A DNA stretch of 64,000 nt from Amycolatopsis sp. cg9 (GTDB taxonomy: Bacteria > Actinomycetota > Actinomycetes > Mycobacteriales > Pseudonocardiaceae): contig NZ_CP166850.1 in the NCBI RefSeq assembly GCF_041346945.1, positions 2,356,001 through 2,420,000 of the forward strand. The letters are read 5' to 3'. Position numbers and translations under genes: made by a program. This document shows, piece by piece, positions 28,291 through 36,230 of the stretch; position 1 is the stretch's first letter; each line of letters begins with the position of its first letter. Under the pieces are notes generated by a model. It saw only the letters and a program-made list of their open reading frames with translations. It had not been told where the DNA came from and did not search any database.

Positions 28291-28318
28291 GACGAACGGC
28301 GCCGGCGGCCGCTGGACA
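28291..28318 (-). promoter_or_regulatory. Candidate ECF42 promoter upstream of the DGPF gene
   Basis: Reading the minus strand, TGTCCA (28318-28313), 18 nt, CGTC (28294-28291). The reported ECF42 motif has TGTCGA at -35 and CGA/TC at -10, so this differs at one -35 base. Location just before the sigma/DGPF operon suggests autoregulation. Confidence 0.5.
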
Positions 28319-28336
28319 GCCGCGCCGGACTTTTTC

Positions 28337-28987
28337 TCAGCCTTCGACGAGCTCCCAGTCGCTCTCCGGCGTGGCGCGGTCGTAGACCTGGCCGGGCGCG
28401 GCCTTCAGCACCGTGCGGACGTCCGGGTACAGGTTCGCGACGTGCTCCAGCTCCAGGCCCTCGACCTCGAAGTCCTCCGCTTCCGGGACCTCGAAGCCGA
28501 CGAACAGCCACGTGCCGTCCTGCTCGCGGACGACCTGGCGGACCGCGCGCACCGGCTGCTGCGGGCCCGTCGGGATCTCGGTCAGGCCGCTGCTGATCTG
28601 GGCTTCGTCGTCCGGCGAGCCTTCGAACTCCCAGGCCGCGCGGCGCTGGGCCAACAGCCGGATGTCCTCGTCCTCGTCGTCGGAACCGGTCACCGACGAG
28701 AGCAGCCACGTGCGGCGCTCGGGGTCCCAGTCGGCGGCCATGCCCGTCGGCAGGCCGGCGAGCGCGCCCAGCTGCGGCAGCAGTTCGACGGCTTCGCGCA
28801 GCGACAGCTTCCCGAAGCTCTCGCGGTTGACCACCACGTCATCCGACAGCTCGGTGCCGTCGCTGATGAAGAAGTCGTCCTCGTCGTCCAGGACGACGAA
28901 CCCCAGCGCGTCCGGGTCGTTGACCAGTGCCAGTGCGATGATCACCGGCGCTTCCGGGTCCTGGCGCAGCGGCCATGCGGTCGACAT
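28337..28987 (-). CDS. Hypothetical protein, acidic, cytosolic
   Basis: A 216-residue protein starting MSTAWPLRQDPEAPVIIALALVNDPDALGFVVLDDEDDFFI. It is strongly acidic, has no signal peptide or membrane segment and no motif I recognise. GFVVLDDEDDFFISDGTELSD and GTWLFVGFEVPEAEDF suggest a compact alpha/beta fold. Codon use looks normal for the window, and it is divergent from the neighbouring GNAT gene. Real gene, function unknown. Confidence 0.75.
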   Translation of the reverse strand: MSTAWPLRQDPEAPVIIALALVNDPDALGFVVLDDEDDFFISDGTELSDDVVVNRESFGKLSLREAVELLPQLGALAGLPTGMAADWDPERRTWLLSSVTGSDDEDEDIRLLAQRRAAWEFEGSPDDEAQISSGLTEIPTGPQQPVRAVRQVVREQDGTWLFVGFEVPEAEDFEVEGLELEHVANLYPDVRTVLKAAPGQVYDRATPESDWELVEG

Positions 28988-29081
28988 GCGCCATATCCCA
29001 CCATCGGGGTACCCGGCGCGCAGATCCGGGGTCACCCGAAAATCGCGCGAACCCCGCCGCCGGGTCCGGCACGATGACGAC

Positions 29082-29609
29082 ATGCTCGAAGGTGACCTGG
29101 TCCGGCTGCGCGCTCTCGAACCCGAAGACGCGGACAAGATCCATCCGTGGGGGTACGACCCCGAGGTCGGCCGGTGGATGAACACCGGCTACCCGCGGTC
29201 GCTCGCGCAGCTCCGCAAGCACGCCGCGGAACGCCCGGTCAACAGCTACGAACTCGTCGTGCTCGGCATCGAAGCCGACGGCAAGCTGATCGGCATCGTC
29301 GACCTCCGGGACGCCGTGCCCGAGGTCGGCAACGCCGAGCTGGACATCTACATCGGCGACGCCGAGTACCGCAACGGCGGCGGCTACGGCACCGAGGCCC
29401 TGCGCCTGATGTGCCGCTACGGCTTCGACTCCATGCGGCTGCACATGATCACGCTCTGGGTGGTCGCCGAGAACGAGCGCGCGCGGCACGTCTACCGCAA
29501 GGTCGGCTTCAGCGAGGACGGCCGCCACCGCGAGGCGTTCGTCGCGGCCGACGGCCGGCGCCACGACATGATCCTGATGAGCATGCTCAAGGGCGAGCTC
29601 AAGTGGTGA
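29082..29609 (+). CDS. GNAT family acetyltransferase (RimJ/RimL-like)
   Basis: A 175-residue acetyltransferase. The N-terminal LVRLRALEPEDADKIHPWGYDPEVGRWM is typical of the RimJ/RimL/SpeG branch, GDAEYRNGGGYGTEALRLMCRYGFD is the acetyl-CoA loop, and VVAENERARHVYRKVGFSEDGR closes the fold. Possible targets are ribosomal protein N-termini, polyamines or small amines; none is proven. The ATG follows CACGAT by 6 nt, so it may be leaderless. Its 3' end overlaps the next convergent gene by 11 bp. Confidence 0.9.
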   Translation: MLEGDLVRLRALEPEDADKIHPWGYDPEVGRWMNTGYPRSLAQLRKHAAERPVNSYELVVLGIEADGKLIGIVDLRDAVPEVGNAELDIYIGDAEYRNGGGYGTEALRLMCRYGFDSMRLHMITLWVVAENERARHVYRKVGFSEDGRHREAFVAADGRRHDMILMSMLKGELKW

Positions 29610-29925
29610 GCCGGCGGGGCGCCCGCAGCCGCCACGCCTCTTCGAGCAGCTCGCGCAGCTGATCGACGTCGACCTTGTCCAGGTCGACGATGACCATGCC
29701 GTGACCGTCGTAGTGCGGGGTCGTGAAGAAGGCCGCGTCGCCGGAATCCAGCAACGCGGCCTTCTCGTCGAGTCCGCACAGCACGACCAGGCCGCCCTCG
29801 GCCTCGGTGCGCAGCCGCGCGAACCCCTTGCCCGCCACCTTCAGCGCGGGCGTGCGGTACCAGGTCGACGCCTCGACCTCGGGGAGCCTCGAGGCCAGGC
29901 GTACGACGTCTTCCCAGGTGGTCAT
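29599..29925 (-). CDS. MmcQ/YjbR family protein
   Basis: A 108-residue protein with the MmcQ/YjbR double-wing DNA-binding fold pattern: WEDVVRLASRLPEVEASTWYRTPALKVAGKGFARL followed by DPHYDGHGMVIVDL-like segments (FFTTPHYDGHGMVIVDLDKV). The family is common, small and of uncertain role. Start ATG 29925 with GACAAT six nt upstream. Confidence 0.85.
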   Translation of the reverse strand: MTTWEDVVRLASRLPEVEASTWYRTPALKVAGKGFARLRTEAEGGLVVLCGLDEKAALLDSGDAAFFTTPHYDGHGMVIVDLDKVDVDQLRELLEEAWRLRAPRRLTT

Positions 29926-29963
29926 GGGTCCATTGTCGACCCGGCGTCTTGGAAGAAGCGGAA

Positions 29964-31655
29964 CTACGGCAGCTTCGTGATCCGGTCCGCCGCGGGCGGG
30001 GCCAGGTTCGGGTGGGCGCCCAGGTACGCGATCAGCGCGTCCAGGTCCACCGGTCCGCCGGCCAGGTTCGTGCCCTTGGTGAACTCGGCGAACCCGTCCC
30101 CGCCGGCGGCGAGGAAGTTGTTCACCGACACGCGGAACGTCGCCGCCGGGTCGACCGGCGTGCCGTTGACCGTGATGTCCGAGACCCGCGAGCCCTGCGG
30201 CGCGGACGCCGAGTAGCTGTAGTGCAGCGAGCTCGAGATCTGCAGGATGCGCGTGGTCGTGCCCTGCCACTGCTGTTCCAGCACGTTCTTCAGGTTCGCG
30301 CCGGTCAGCGTGATCGTCTGCATGATGTTCGCGAACGGCTGGACGGTGAACGCCTCGCCGTAGGTCACCACGCCGTCACCCTCGTTGTTGGCGGACGACT
30401 TGTAGGTCAGGTCGGCTCGGATGCCGCCCGGGTTGGTGATCGCGATGACCGCGTTGTTCGACTGCGTGCCCGCGAGCTGCGCGTCGGCGATGACGTCGCC
30501 GAGCGGGGACTCACCGGCCGCGTTGCCCGCCGCCGGCAGGTCCGCGGTGATGGTGCCGACCTGCTTGTTCGCGATCGGGCCCGACTTCGCCTTGGCGTCG
30601 GCGACCAGCGCCGCGACGGCCGGGTCCGGGGTGACCGTGCGGGTGACGATCTCGTTGAACGCCTTGGTCTGCGACCGCACGACGTCGCGCGTCTTGGTGC
30701 TGATCTTCAGGTCCACCACCGAAAGCAGCCGCCCGAAGGACGAGCCCTGGATGACCGGCCGCGGCTGGCCCGCCGGGTCGTTGATCACGCAGTTGTACTG
30801 CTGGTGGCTGTGGCCGGTGAAGAACGCGTCGACCTTCGGGGTCACCGCGGCCGCGATCGCGGCGGCGGGGCCGGGGCGCAGCTTGCAGTCGTTCGGGCCC
30901 TCGACCTCGGTGCCGTCACCCTGGTGCAGGAGCACGACCTGGGCCTTGACGCCGAAGAAGTCGAGCAGGTTCGCCGTGCGGTTGATCGCCTCGACCTCGT
31001 CGCCGAACTTCAGGCCCTTGATCGCCTCCGGCGTGACGACGGACGGCAGGTCCTCCAGCGTGGCGCCGATGACGCCGACCGGCACGCCGCCCTCGAACTT
31101 TACGGTGAACGGCAACAGGGCGGGCAGGCCGTTGGTGAAGTACACATTGGACCCGATGAACGGGAACTTCGCACCCTTGAAGGACTTCTCGAACTGGCAC
31201 CCGTCCGTCGGGTGGCAGCCGCCGAACTGCATCCGCTGCAGCTCCTTGTAGCCCTCGTCGAACTCGTGGTTGCCGACGACGGACGCGTCGACGCCCAGCA
31301 TGTTCAGGAAGTCGACGGTGGGCTCGTCGTGGAACAGCGCCGAGACCACCGGCGACGCGCCGATGTTGTCCCCGGCGGACACGACGAACGAGTTGCGCAC
31401 CTGCGCGCGGAGCTGCTTCACGTGCGTGGCCAGGTAAGCGGCGCCGCCGGCGTCCACTGTGGTCCCGTCCGACTGCACGACCCGGCCGCTGGAGCCGGTC
31501 GGCGGCTCGAGGTTGCCGTGCAGGTCGTTGAACCCGATGATCCGGACGTCGGTGGTGGGGTCCGGGCGCTGGCCCGCGGACGCGGGTGCGGTGGTCACCG
31601 CCGTCGTCGCCAGCGCGGCCGCGGCGAACACCGCGAGCCGGGTTGAAAGCCTCAT
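29964..31655 (-). CDS. Secreted 5'-nucleotidase / bifunctional metallophosphatase
   Basis: A 563-residue exported enzyme. The signal peptide MRLSTRLAVFAAAALATTAV ends near ASA. The calcineurin-like metal domain has NDLHGN (D44, H46), GDNIGASP, GNHEFDEG and GHSHQQ, which together bind two metal ions; a C-terminal nucleotide-binding 5_nucleotid_C domain follows (NPGGIRADL, GEAFTVQPFANIMQTITLTG, NNFLAAGGDGF). It releases phosphate and nucleosides from extracellular nucleotides. GGAGG precedes ATG 31655. No clear PHO box is visible upstream. Confidence 0.93.
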   Translation of the reverse strand: MRLSTRLAVFAAAALATTAVTTAPASAGQRPDPTTDVRIIGFNDLHGNLEPPTGSSGRVVQSDGTTVDAGGAAYLATHVKQLRAQVRNSFVVSAGDNIGASPVVSALFHDEPTVDFLNMLGVDASVVGNHEFDEGYKELQRMQFGGCHPTDGCQFEKSFKGAKFPFIGSNVYFTNGLPALLPFTVKFEGGVPVGVIGATLEDLPSVVTPEAIKGLKFGDEVEAINRTANLLDFFGVKAQVVLLHQGDGTEVEGPNDCKLRPGPAAAIAAAVTPKVDAFFTGHSHQQYNCVINDPAGQPRPVIQGSSFGRLLSVVDLKISTKTRDVVRSQTKAFNEIVTRTVTPDPAVAALVADAKAKSGPIANKQVGTITADLPAAGNAAGESPLGDVIADAQLAGTQSNNAVIAITNPGGIRADLTYKSSANNEGDGVVTYGEAFTVQPFANIMQTITLTGANLKNVLEQQWQGTTTRILQISSSLHYSYSASAPQGSRVSDITVNGTPVDPAATFRVSVNNFLAAGGDGFAEFTKGTNLAGGPVDLDALIAYLGAHPNLAPPAADRITKLP

Positions 31656-31771
31656 GCGTGTTCTTCCTCCGATTCGCGCCCAGGGTCCCCGAACGGGCGC
31701 ACGGCGGAGGATTCTGCCTCGCGGAGGAGTCAGCTACCAGGGTCAAAAGACGGACGTAAAGCGAATGTCAC

Positions 31772-32551
31772 CTAACGGCTCCCGTCGAGCAGCACCCGCG
31801 CGACGAGCTCCGGGTCGTCGTTCATCGGCACGTGCCCGCAGCCGGGCAGCAACCGGAACGTCCCGTCCGGCGCGACCTTCCGCAGGTCGGCGACGCGTGG
31901 CCGGGCGAGGATCCGGTCGTGCGCGGCCCACGCGATCGTCACCGGGACGCCGGTGACGGGACCGGTGAAGCGGAAGTCCCCGCGGGACTGCGCGGCCGTG
32001 GGCTCGAAACCGGGCGCGGTCGCGAGCGCGTGCGCGTCCTCGACGACGGCGTCCGGGGTCAGCAGCGCCGGCTTCCCGACGATCATCCCGGTCAGCGCCC
32101 TGCGGCCGGCCGCGGTCGCGGCGATGCGGCGCACGACGTGCGGCGGGGTGCGCTGGGCGAGCGCGCGGTGGGCCTTGAGCGTGGCGATCGCGTACATCTT
32201 CTGCGTGCGGTTCCACAGCCCGGCCGGTGACAACGCCGTGACGCTGCGGACGAGCCCGGCCTGGCCGAGCGCCAGCGACAGCAGCCCGCCGAGCGAGTTG
32301 CCGGCGACGTGCGGCCGGTCGAGCCCCAGCTCGGTGAAGAGCTCCTTGAACATGACCAGCGCGGGCTCGACGCCGTAGCCACCGGCCGGCTCGGGCGACT
32401 CCCCGAAGCCCGGCAGGTTGACGGCGATGACGTCGCGATGCGGCGTGAGCAGCGGGAACACCGGCGCCCACGCCTGACGGCGGTGGCCGATGCCGTGGAT
32501 CAGCACCAGCGGCTCGCCCCGGCCCTCGCGGTCGTAGACAACGTCGTCCAT
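31772..32551 (-). CDS. Alpha/beta hydrolase
   Basis: A 259-residue alpha/beta hydrolase, cytosolic. The oxyanion region is LVLIHGIGHRRQAW, the nucleophile serine is in AGNSLGGLLSL, the acid likely in WAAHDRIL and the histidine in LPGCGHVPMNDDP. Substrate unknown (ester, lactone or haloalkane-like). The chosen ATG 32551 follows TACTCT by 6 nt (leaderless); a GTG one codon upstream is the alternative. Confidence 0.9.
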   Translation of the reverse strand: MDDVVYDREGRGEPLVLIHGIGHRRQAWAPVFPLLTPHRDVIAVNLPGFGESPEPAGGYGVEPALVMFKELFTELGLDRPHVAGNSLGGLLSLALGQAGLVRSVTALSPAGLWNRTQKMYAIATLKAHRALAQRTPPHVVRRIAATAAGRRALTGMIVGKPALLTPDAVVEDAHALATAPGFEPTAAQSRGDFRFTGPVTGVPVTIAWAAHDRILARPRVADLRKVAPDGTFRLLPGCGHVPMNDDPELVARVLLDGSR

Positions 32552-32602
32552 CACCCGAGAGTAAGTCGGGGCTCGCGCAAAAGCTACAACCGTCGGTAAC
32601 AG

Positions 32603-33682
32603 TTACTCTGCGTCCGGGTGAATCCGCGTCCCGGTGTCGGCGGCCCGCTGGACGGCGTCGAGCACCCGGTGCACGCGCACGGCGTGCGCGAAGTCCGGCA
32701 GGTCGCCCTTCAGGTGCCGCGCGTAGGCGTGCGCGACGTTGTACGAGGGCTCGGCGCTGCGCCCGGCCAGCTGCGGGAGCTCGTAGCGGGCGGGCACGGT
32801 CAGCTTCTCCAGCGAGCCGGTCCGGCTGCCCCGCAGCGTCAGCTTCGCGATCCAGAACAGCGGGTCGGCGGCCTCGACGACCAGCGTGCCCTCGGTGCCG
32901 TTGACCTCCCAGTGGAAGTCCGTCGCGGGCGACGTCCCACCGCGCAGGTGCATCGACGCGACCGCGCCGCCGGCCAGCACGCCGGAGACGGCGATCTGGT
33001 CCGGCGCGGTCATCGCGACCGACTCGCCGGTGACCTCGTCGCGCACGCGCGGCCGGACGGTCGCCATCGTCGCCGACAGCTCGGTGAAGCCGCCGAGCAC
33101 CATGTCGAGCGCGTCGACGGTGTGCGCGAACGGGATGGTCAGCATCGTGGCCCCGCCTTCGGGGTGCAGCTGGTAGTCCCGCCCGGCGCGGACGCTCGGC
33201 CCCCAGTTCGCCCCCGACGCGATCAGCGACGTCGAAAGCACGCGGCCGACGTAGCCGTCCTTGATGAGGTCACGCAGGTAGCGCAACGCCGGCGCGGACC
33301 GTCCCTGCAGGCCGACGGCGGTCTGCCCGGTCTTCGCGGCTTCGGCGAGCGCCCGGGTTTCGGCCAGGCTGACGCCCAGCGGCCACTCGCTCAGCACCTG
33401 CTTGCCCGCCGCCAGCGCGGGCTCGATGAGCGCCCGGTGCTCGGACACCTTCACCGCGACGACGACCAGGTCGACCTCCGGGTGCCGGGCCAGCTCACCG
33501 GCGTCGCCGAAGGTCAGCGGCACGCCGTACTTCTCCCCGGCCACCCGCGCCGACTCGGCGCTGCTCCCGCTCAGCGCGCGGAGCTCGTAGCCGTCCACCG
33601 CGGCCAGCGCGGGCACGTGCGCGGTGGCGGCCCAGCCGCCGTTCGCGCTGAGCCCGACGATGCCGACCCGGACCGGTGCCAT
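32603..33682 (-). CDS. Gfo/Idh/MocA family oxidoreductase
   Basis: A 359-residue NAD(P)-dependent oxidoreductase. The Rossmann loop is RVGIVGLSANGGWAATAHVPAL, and SEWPLGVSLAETRALAEAA contains a position equivalent to the usual EKP motif, here EWP, so the conserved lysine of the catalytic EKP is replaced by Trp. The C-terminal domain (TDFHWEVNGTEGTLVVE) is the usual alpha/beta half. The family oxidises sugars or related polyols. AGGA precedes ATG 33682. The altered motif means activity may differ from family norm. Confidence 0.85.
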   Translation of the reverse strand: MAPVRVGIVGLSANGGWAATAHVPALAAVDGYELRALSGSSAESARVAGEKYGVPLTFGDAGELARHPEVDLVVVAVKVSEHRALIEPALAAGKQVLSEWPLGVSLAETRALAEAAKTGQTAVGLQGRSAPALRYLRDLIKDGYVGRVLSTSLIASGANWGPSVRAGRDYQLHPEGGATMLTIPFAHTVDALDMVLGGFTELSATMATVRPRVRDEVTGESVAMTAPDQIAVSGVLAGGAVASMHLRGGTSPATDFHWEVNGTEGTLVVEAADPLFWIAKLTLRGSRTGSLEKLTVPARYELPQLAGRSAEPSYNVAHAYARHLKGDLPDFAHAVRVHRVLDAVQRAADTGTRIHPDAE

Positions 33683-33905
33683 GAGCGTTCCTTTCGTTGC
33701 CTGCACAACACTCCGACGTGCGAAGCGTCGTTGTCATTCCCGGGTCGGCGCAAGACGCATCCGGTTATGCCTGAATGACTTCGGCCACGTCCGGCCCCCG
33801 ACCGATCGGCCCGTGCCGAGGTCGGCCAACTGGCCGATGGGCGTCCGGACCGTCCGGCTCATCGACCGAAGCGGCACCCCGGTCAAGATCCATAACGTCG
33901 GTGGC

Positions 33906-34550
33906 ATGACGAACGCACAGGTCACGGCCCTGCAGTACGGCTTCATCGGCTTCCTCGCGCTGTGGACGGTCGTGCTGGTGCCGCAGGTGCTCACCCAGCT
34001 CGCCCGGTACGGCGGCCTGCGCCTGCGCGGCATCGCCACGACGGCGGCGGTGCTGTTCTACGCGTGCATGACGCTGGCGGTCGTCTTCCTCCCGCTGCCC
34101 GGCCCGGGCACCCGCCGGTTGACGCAGACGGTGCAGCTGCACCCGTTCCAGTGGATCACCGACATCCACACCGAACTGCTCAAGCACGGGGAGCCGCTGT
34201 CGCAGTGGTTCGCCACGCAGACGTTCCAGCAGGCGTGCCTGAACGTCCTGCTGTTCGTCCCGCTGGGGGTGTTCGCCCGGATCCTGTGGCGCCGCGGCCT
34301 GGTCGGCACGACCCTGATCGGCTTCGCCGCCTCACTGCTCATCGAACTCACGCAGGTCACGGCGAACTTCGGCACGGCACCGTACGTCTACCGCATCTTC
34401 GACGTCGACGACCTCATGAACAACGCCTTCGGCGCCGGCGTCGGCTGGGTCTTCGGGGCGCTCCTGCTCACGCTGCTGCGCGGCGGGCGTTCACCGATCG
34501 GCGTGCAGCCGGCTCGGCGCGAGCGGATCCACCTCGCCCAGCCGCGCTAA
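33906..34550 (+). CDS. VanZ-like membrane protein
   Basis: A 214-residue membrane protein with about five helices (ALQYGFIGFLALWTVVLVP, AAVLFYACMTLAVVFLPLP, NVLLFVPLGVFARILW, LIGFAASLLIELTQVTA, NNAFGAGVGWVFGALLLTLL). NVLLFVPLG and ELTQ...YRIFDVDDLMNNAFGAGVG are the VanZ-like signature. VanZ raises teicoplanin resistance in enterococci; most actinobacterial homologues are of unknown role. A TAACGT box 7 nt before ATG suggests a leaderless transcript. It overlaps a small antisense ORF at its 3' end. Confidence 0.9.
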   Translation: MTNAQVTALQYGFIGFLALWTVVLVPQVLTQLARYGGLRLRGIATTAAVLFYACMTLAVVFLPLPGPGTRRLTQTVQLHPFQWITDIHTELLKHGEPLSQWFATQTFQQACLNVLLFVPLGVFARILWRRGLVGTTLIGFAASLLIELTQVTANFGTAPYVYRIFDVDDLMNNAFGAGVGWVFGALLLTLLRGGRSPIGVQPARRERIHLAQPR

Positions 34551-34667
34551 CCGGGCCTTCCGCTGCAGGGCCGCCCGCTTGGCGGCCCGCCGGTCCTCGA
34601 GGACCACGACGAGCGCGGCGACGGCCAGCACGAGCGCGACGAGCCCGAGGATGAGCGGAAGCTGCAC
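34491..34667 (-). CDS. Small single-helix membrane protein, unknown function
   Basis: A 58-residue ORF below the usual size cut. GTG 34667 has a perfect GAGGAGG-like ribosome binding site (AGGAGG 6 nt upstream). It starts with one hydrophobic helix (MQLPLILGLVALVLAVAALVVVL) followed by a strongly basic tail (EDRRAAKRAALQRKARLAR). Its 3' 60 nt lie antisense to the end of the VanZ-like gene. A longer ORF in another minus frame (34468-34704) is a shadow. Real but of unknown function; start site and coding are inferred. Confidence 0.55.
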   Translation of the reverse strand: MQLPLILGLVALVLAVAALVVVLEDRRAAKRAALQRKARLARLGEVDPLAPSRLHADR

Positions 34668-34709
34668 GAAATCCTCCTCGGTACGACGCTGTGCGGGAGA
34701 TCACAAAGG

Positions 34710-34729
34710 GTACGCAGGTCCGTGCGTAC
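34710..34729. terminator. Inverted repeat after the methyltransferase gene
   Basis: GTACGCA (34710-34716) and TGCGTAC (34723-34729) form a perfect 7-bp stem with 6-nt loop, 4 nt beyond the methyltransferase stop. It may be its terminator or an operator for the small membrane protein, which begins 43 nt further on. Confidence 0.5.
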
Positions 34730-34733
34730 TCCG

Positions 34734-35378
34734 CTACCCCCCGCGACCAGGCCGGGCGGCGAACCAGGCCCGGTCGGCGGTGAGCCAGCCGTCGAAGAAA
34801 AGATCAGCCGAGGTCAGCGCCTCTTCCAGGGCGAACCGGCGGCAGGTGAACTCTTGCCGCCAACGTCGTCCTCGCGCCGAGTACCGCACGGTCGCGGACA
34901 GCAGATCGCCGTCGCGGACCACGTCGGCCAGCTCGACCGCCACCTCGCCGAGCAGGCCGCCCTGGCCGGACGCGACGGTGTCGAACCACTCCGGCGGGTG
35001 CCATTCGACGATCAGCCGGCCGCCCGGAGCGAGGTGCCGCCGAGCCGCGACGAGCAGCGCGCGCCGATCCGGTTCGCGCGGGGTGTTGATCAAGTGACTG
35101 CCCAGGAGGACCGCGTCGAACGTCCGGCCGAGGTCGAGGTCGCCGATCCGCGCGCACACCGTTTCCGCGCGGACGTGGGCCAGCATCGCGGGCGAGTCGT
35201 CCACCGCCACGACGTCGTGCCCCAGCTCGAGCAAGGGGTGGGTGACCCGGCCCGGCCCGCTGCCCAGCTCGAGGATCGACGCCCCCGGCTCGACGGCGGC
35301 GTGCACGACTTCGGACTCGCCGCCCGGGGGCAGCAGCAGGTAGACCTCGACCGAACAGCCGTCCGCGGTGAGCTCCAT
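34734..35378 (-). CDS. SAM-dependent class I methyltransferase
   Basis: A 214-residue methyltransferase. Motif I ILELGSGPGRVTHPLLELGHDVVAVDDSP binds SAM, HLINTPREPDRRALLVAARRHLAPGGRLIVEWHPPE covers motif IV and the following strand. It lacks a signal peptide, so it is cytosolic. Substrate unknown. ATG 35378 follows CACGCT by 6 nt; the divergent mismatch glycosylase gene begins 28 nt away. Confidence 0.88.
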   Translation of the reverse strand: MELTADGCSVEVYLLLPPGGESEVVHAAVEPGASILELGSGPGRVTHPLLELGHDVVAVDDSPAMLAHVRAETVCARIGDLDLGRTFDAVLLGSHLINTPREPDRRALLVAARRHLAPGGRLIVEWHPPEWFDTVASGQGGLLGEVAVELADVVRDGDLLSATVRYSARGRRWRQEFTCRRFALEEALTSADLFFDGWLTADRAWFAARPGRGG

Positions 35379-35405
35379 CCCCCGAGCGTGCCGGAAACTG
35401 GACGG

Positions 35406-35966
35406 GTGAGCACCCGACCCACCAAGGACCAACTCGCCGCCGCCCACAACACGACCATCCCGGACGTCATCGCCCCGGACCTCGACGTCCTCTTCTGCGG
35501 CATCAACCCCGGCCTCTACTCCGGCGTGCTCAAGCAGCACTTCGCCCGTCCCGGCAACCGCTTCTGGCCCGCCCTCCACGCCGGCGGCTTCACCCCGCGC
35601 CGCTACCGGCCCAGCGAGCAGGAGCAGCTCCTCGACCTCGGTCTCGGCATCACGAACGTCGTCGCCAGGACCACCGCCCGCGCCGACGAGCTCACCGGCG
35701 ACGAGCTGCGCGAAGGCGGCAAGCTGCTCGTCGCGAAGGTGCTCGAGTACCGGCCGAAGTGGCTCGCCGTCGTCGGGATCACGGCGTACCGCACCGCGTT
35801 CGGCTTCCCGAAGGCGCAAGTGGGCCCGCAGGAACCGCGGATCGGGGACTCCCTCGTGTGGGTGCTGCCCAACCCGAGCGGGCTCAACGCGCACTGGACG
35901 CCCGCCGGGCTCGGGGCGGAGTTCGGGCGGTTGCGGGCCGCATCCCGCGATCGTCGAAATCGTTGA
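35406..35966 (+). CDS. mug: G/U mismatch-specific DNA glycosylase
   Basis: A 186-residue uracil-DNA glycosylase family 2 enzyme that excises U or T opposite G and possibly ethenocytosine. The active-site loop is CGINPGLYSGVLKQHFARPGNRFW, and VWVLPNPSGLNAHW is the C-terminal motif that inserts into the helix. Start GTG 35406 follows GAAACT by 6 nt. It is divergent from the methyltransferase. Gene symbol based on motif match to Mug. Confidence 0.9.
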   Translation: MSTRPTKDQLAAAHNTTIPDVIAPDLDVLFCGINPGLYSGVLKQHFARPGNRFWPALHAGGFTPRRYRPSEQEQLLDLGLGITNVVARTTARADELTGDELREGGKLLVAKVLEYRPKWLAVVGITAYRTAFGFPKAQVGPQEPRIGDSLVWVLPNPSGLNAHWTPAGLGAEFGRLRAASRDRRNR

Positions 35967-36035
35967 ACGACCTGCGGGCCACCCTCAGTAGCAACGACAC
36001 CCCCATCAGGTCCCTCCCACCCCCGCCGCACGAAC

Positions 36036-36075
36036 CCGGTCACACCGTTTTCTACCGAGAGTTTGCTGTGACCGG
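36036..36075. promoter_or_regulatory. 9-bp inverted repeat upstream of the LuxR-type regulator
   Basis: CCGGTCACA (36036-36044) and TGTGACCGG (36067-36075) are perfect inverted copies 22 nt apart, with promoter-like AT-richer DNA between. They lie 156 nt before the regulator start. Binding partner unknown; the layout suits a dimeric regulator bridging a promoter. Confidence 0.5.
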
Positions 36076-36230
36076 ACGGTTGGGCCATGAGGGGGAATTG
36101 GCGTCATGAGCTGCGCAATCGCGACTCGTACCAAGCAGGAGGAGTCACTTTTGGCCGGTCCCGGCAGGGGGGACCGGGCGACGCCGGGGAGGCGTCCCAG
36201 GAGCGACGGCGCAGGAGACGGAGGCCCACG

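Noticed and set aside
31656..31771. Possible PHO box before the 5'-nucleotidase
   Set aside because: No pair of GTTCACC-type direct repeats at the needed spacing.
32596..32606. GTAAC-A-GTTAC palindrome
   Set aside because: It overlaps the stop codon of the oxidoreductase gene and no gene starts close by in a suitable position; probably chance.
34468..34704. 78-residue minus-strand ORF
   Set aside because: Arg/Ala-rich shadow of the small membrane protein frame, which has the better ribosome binding site.
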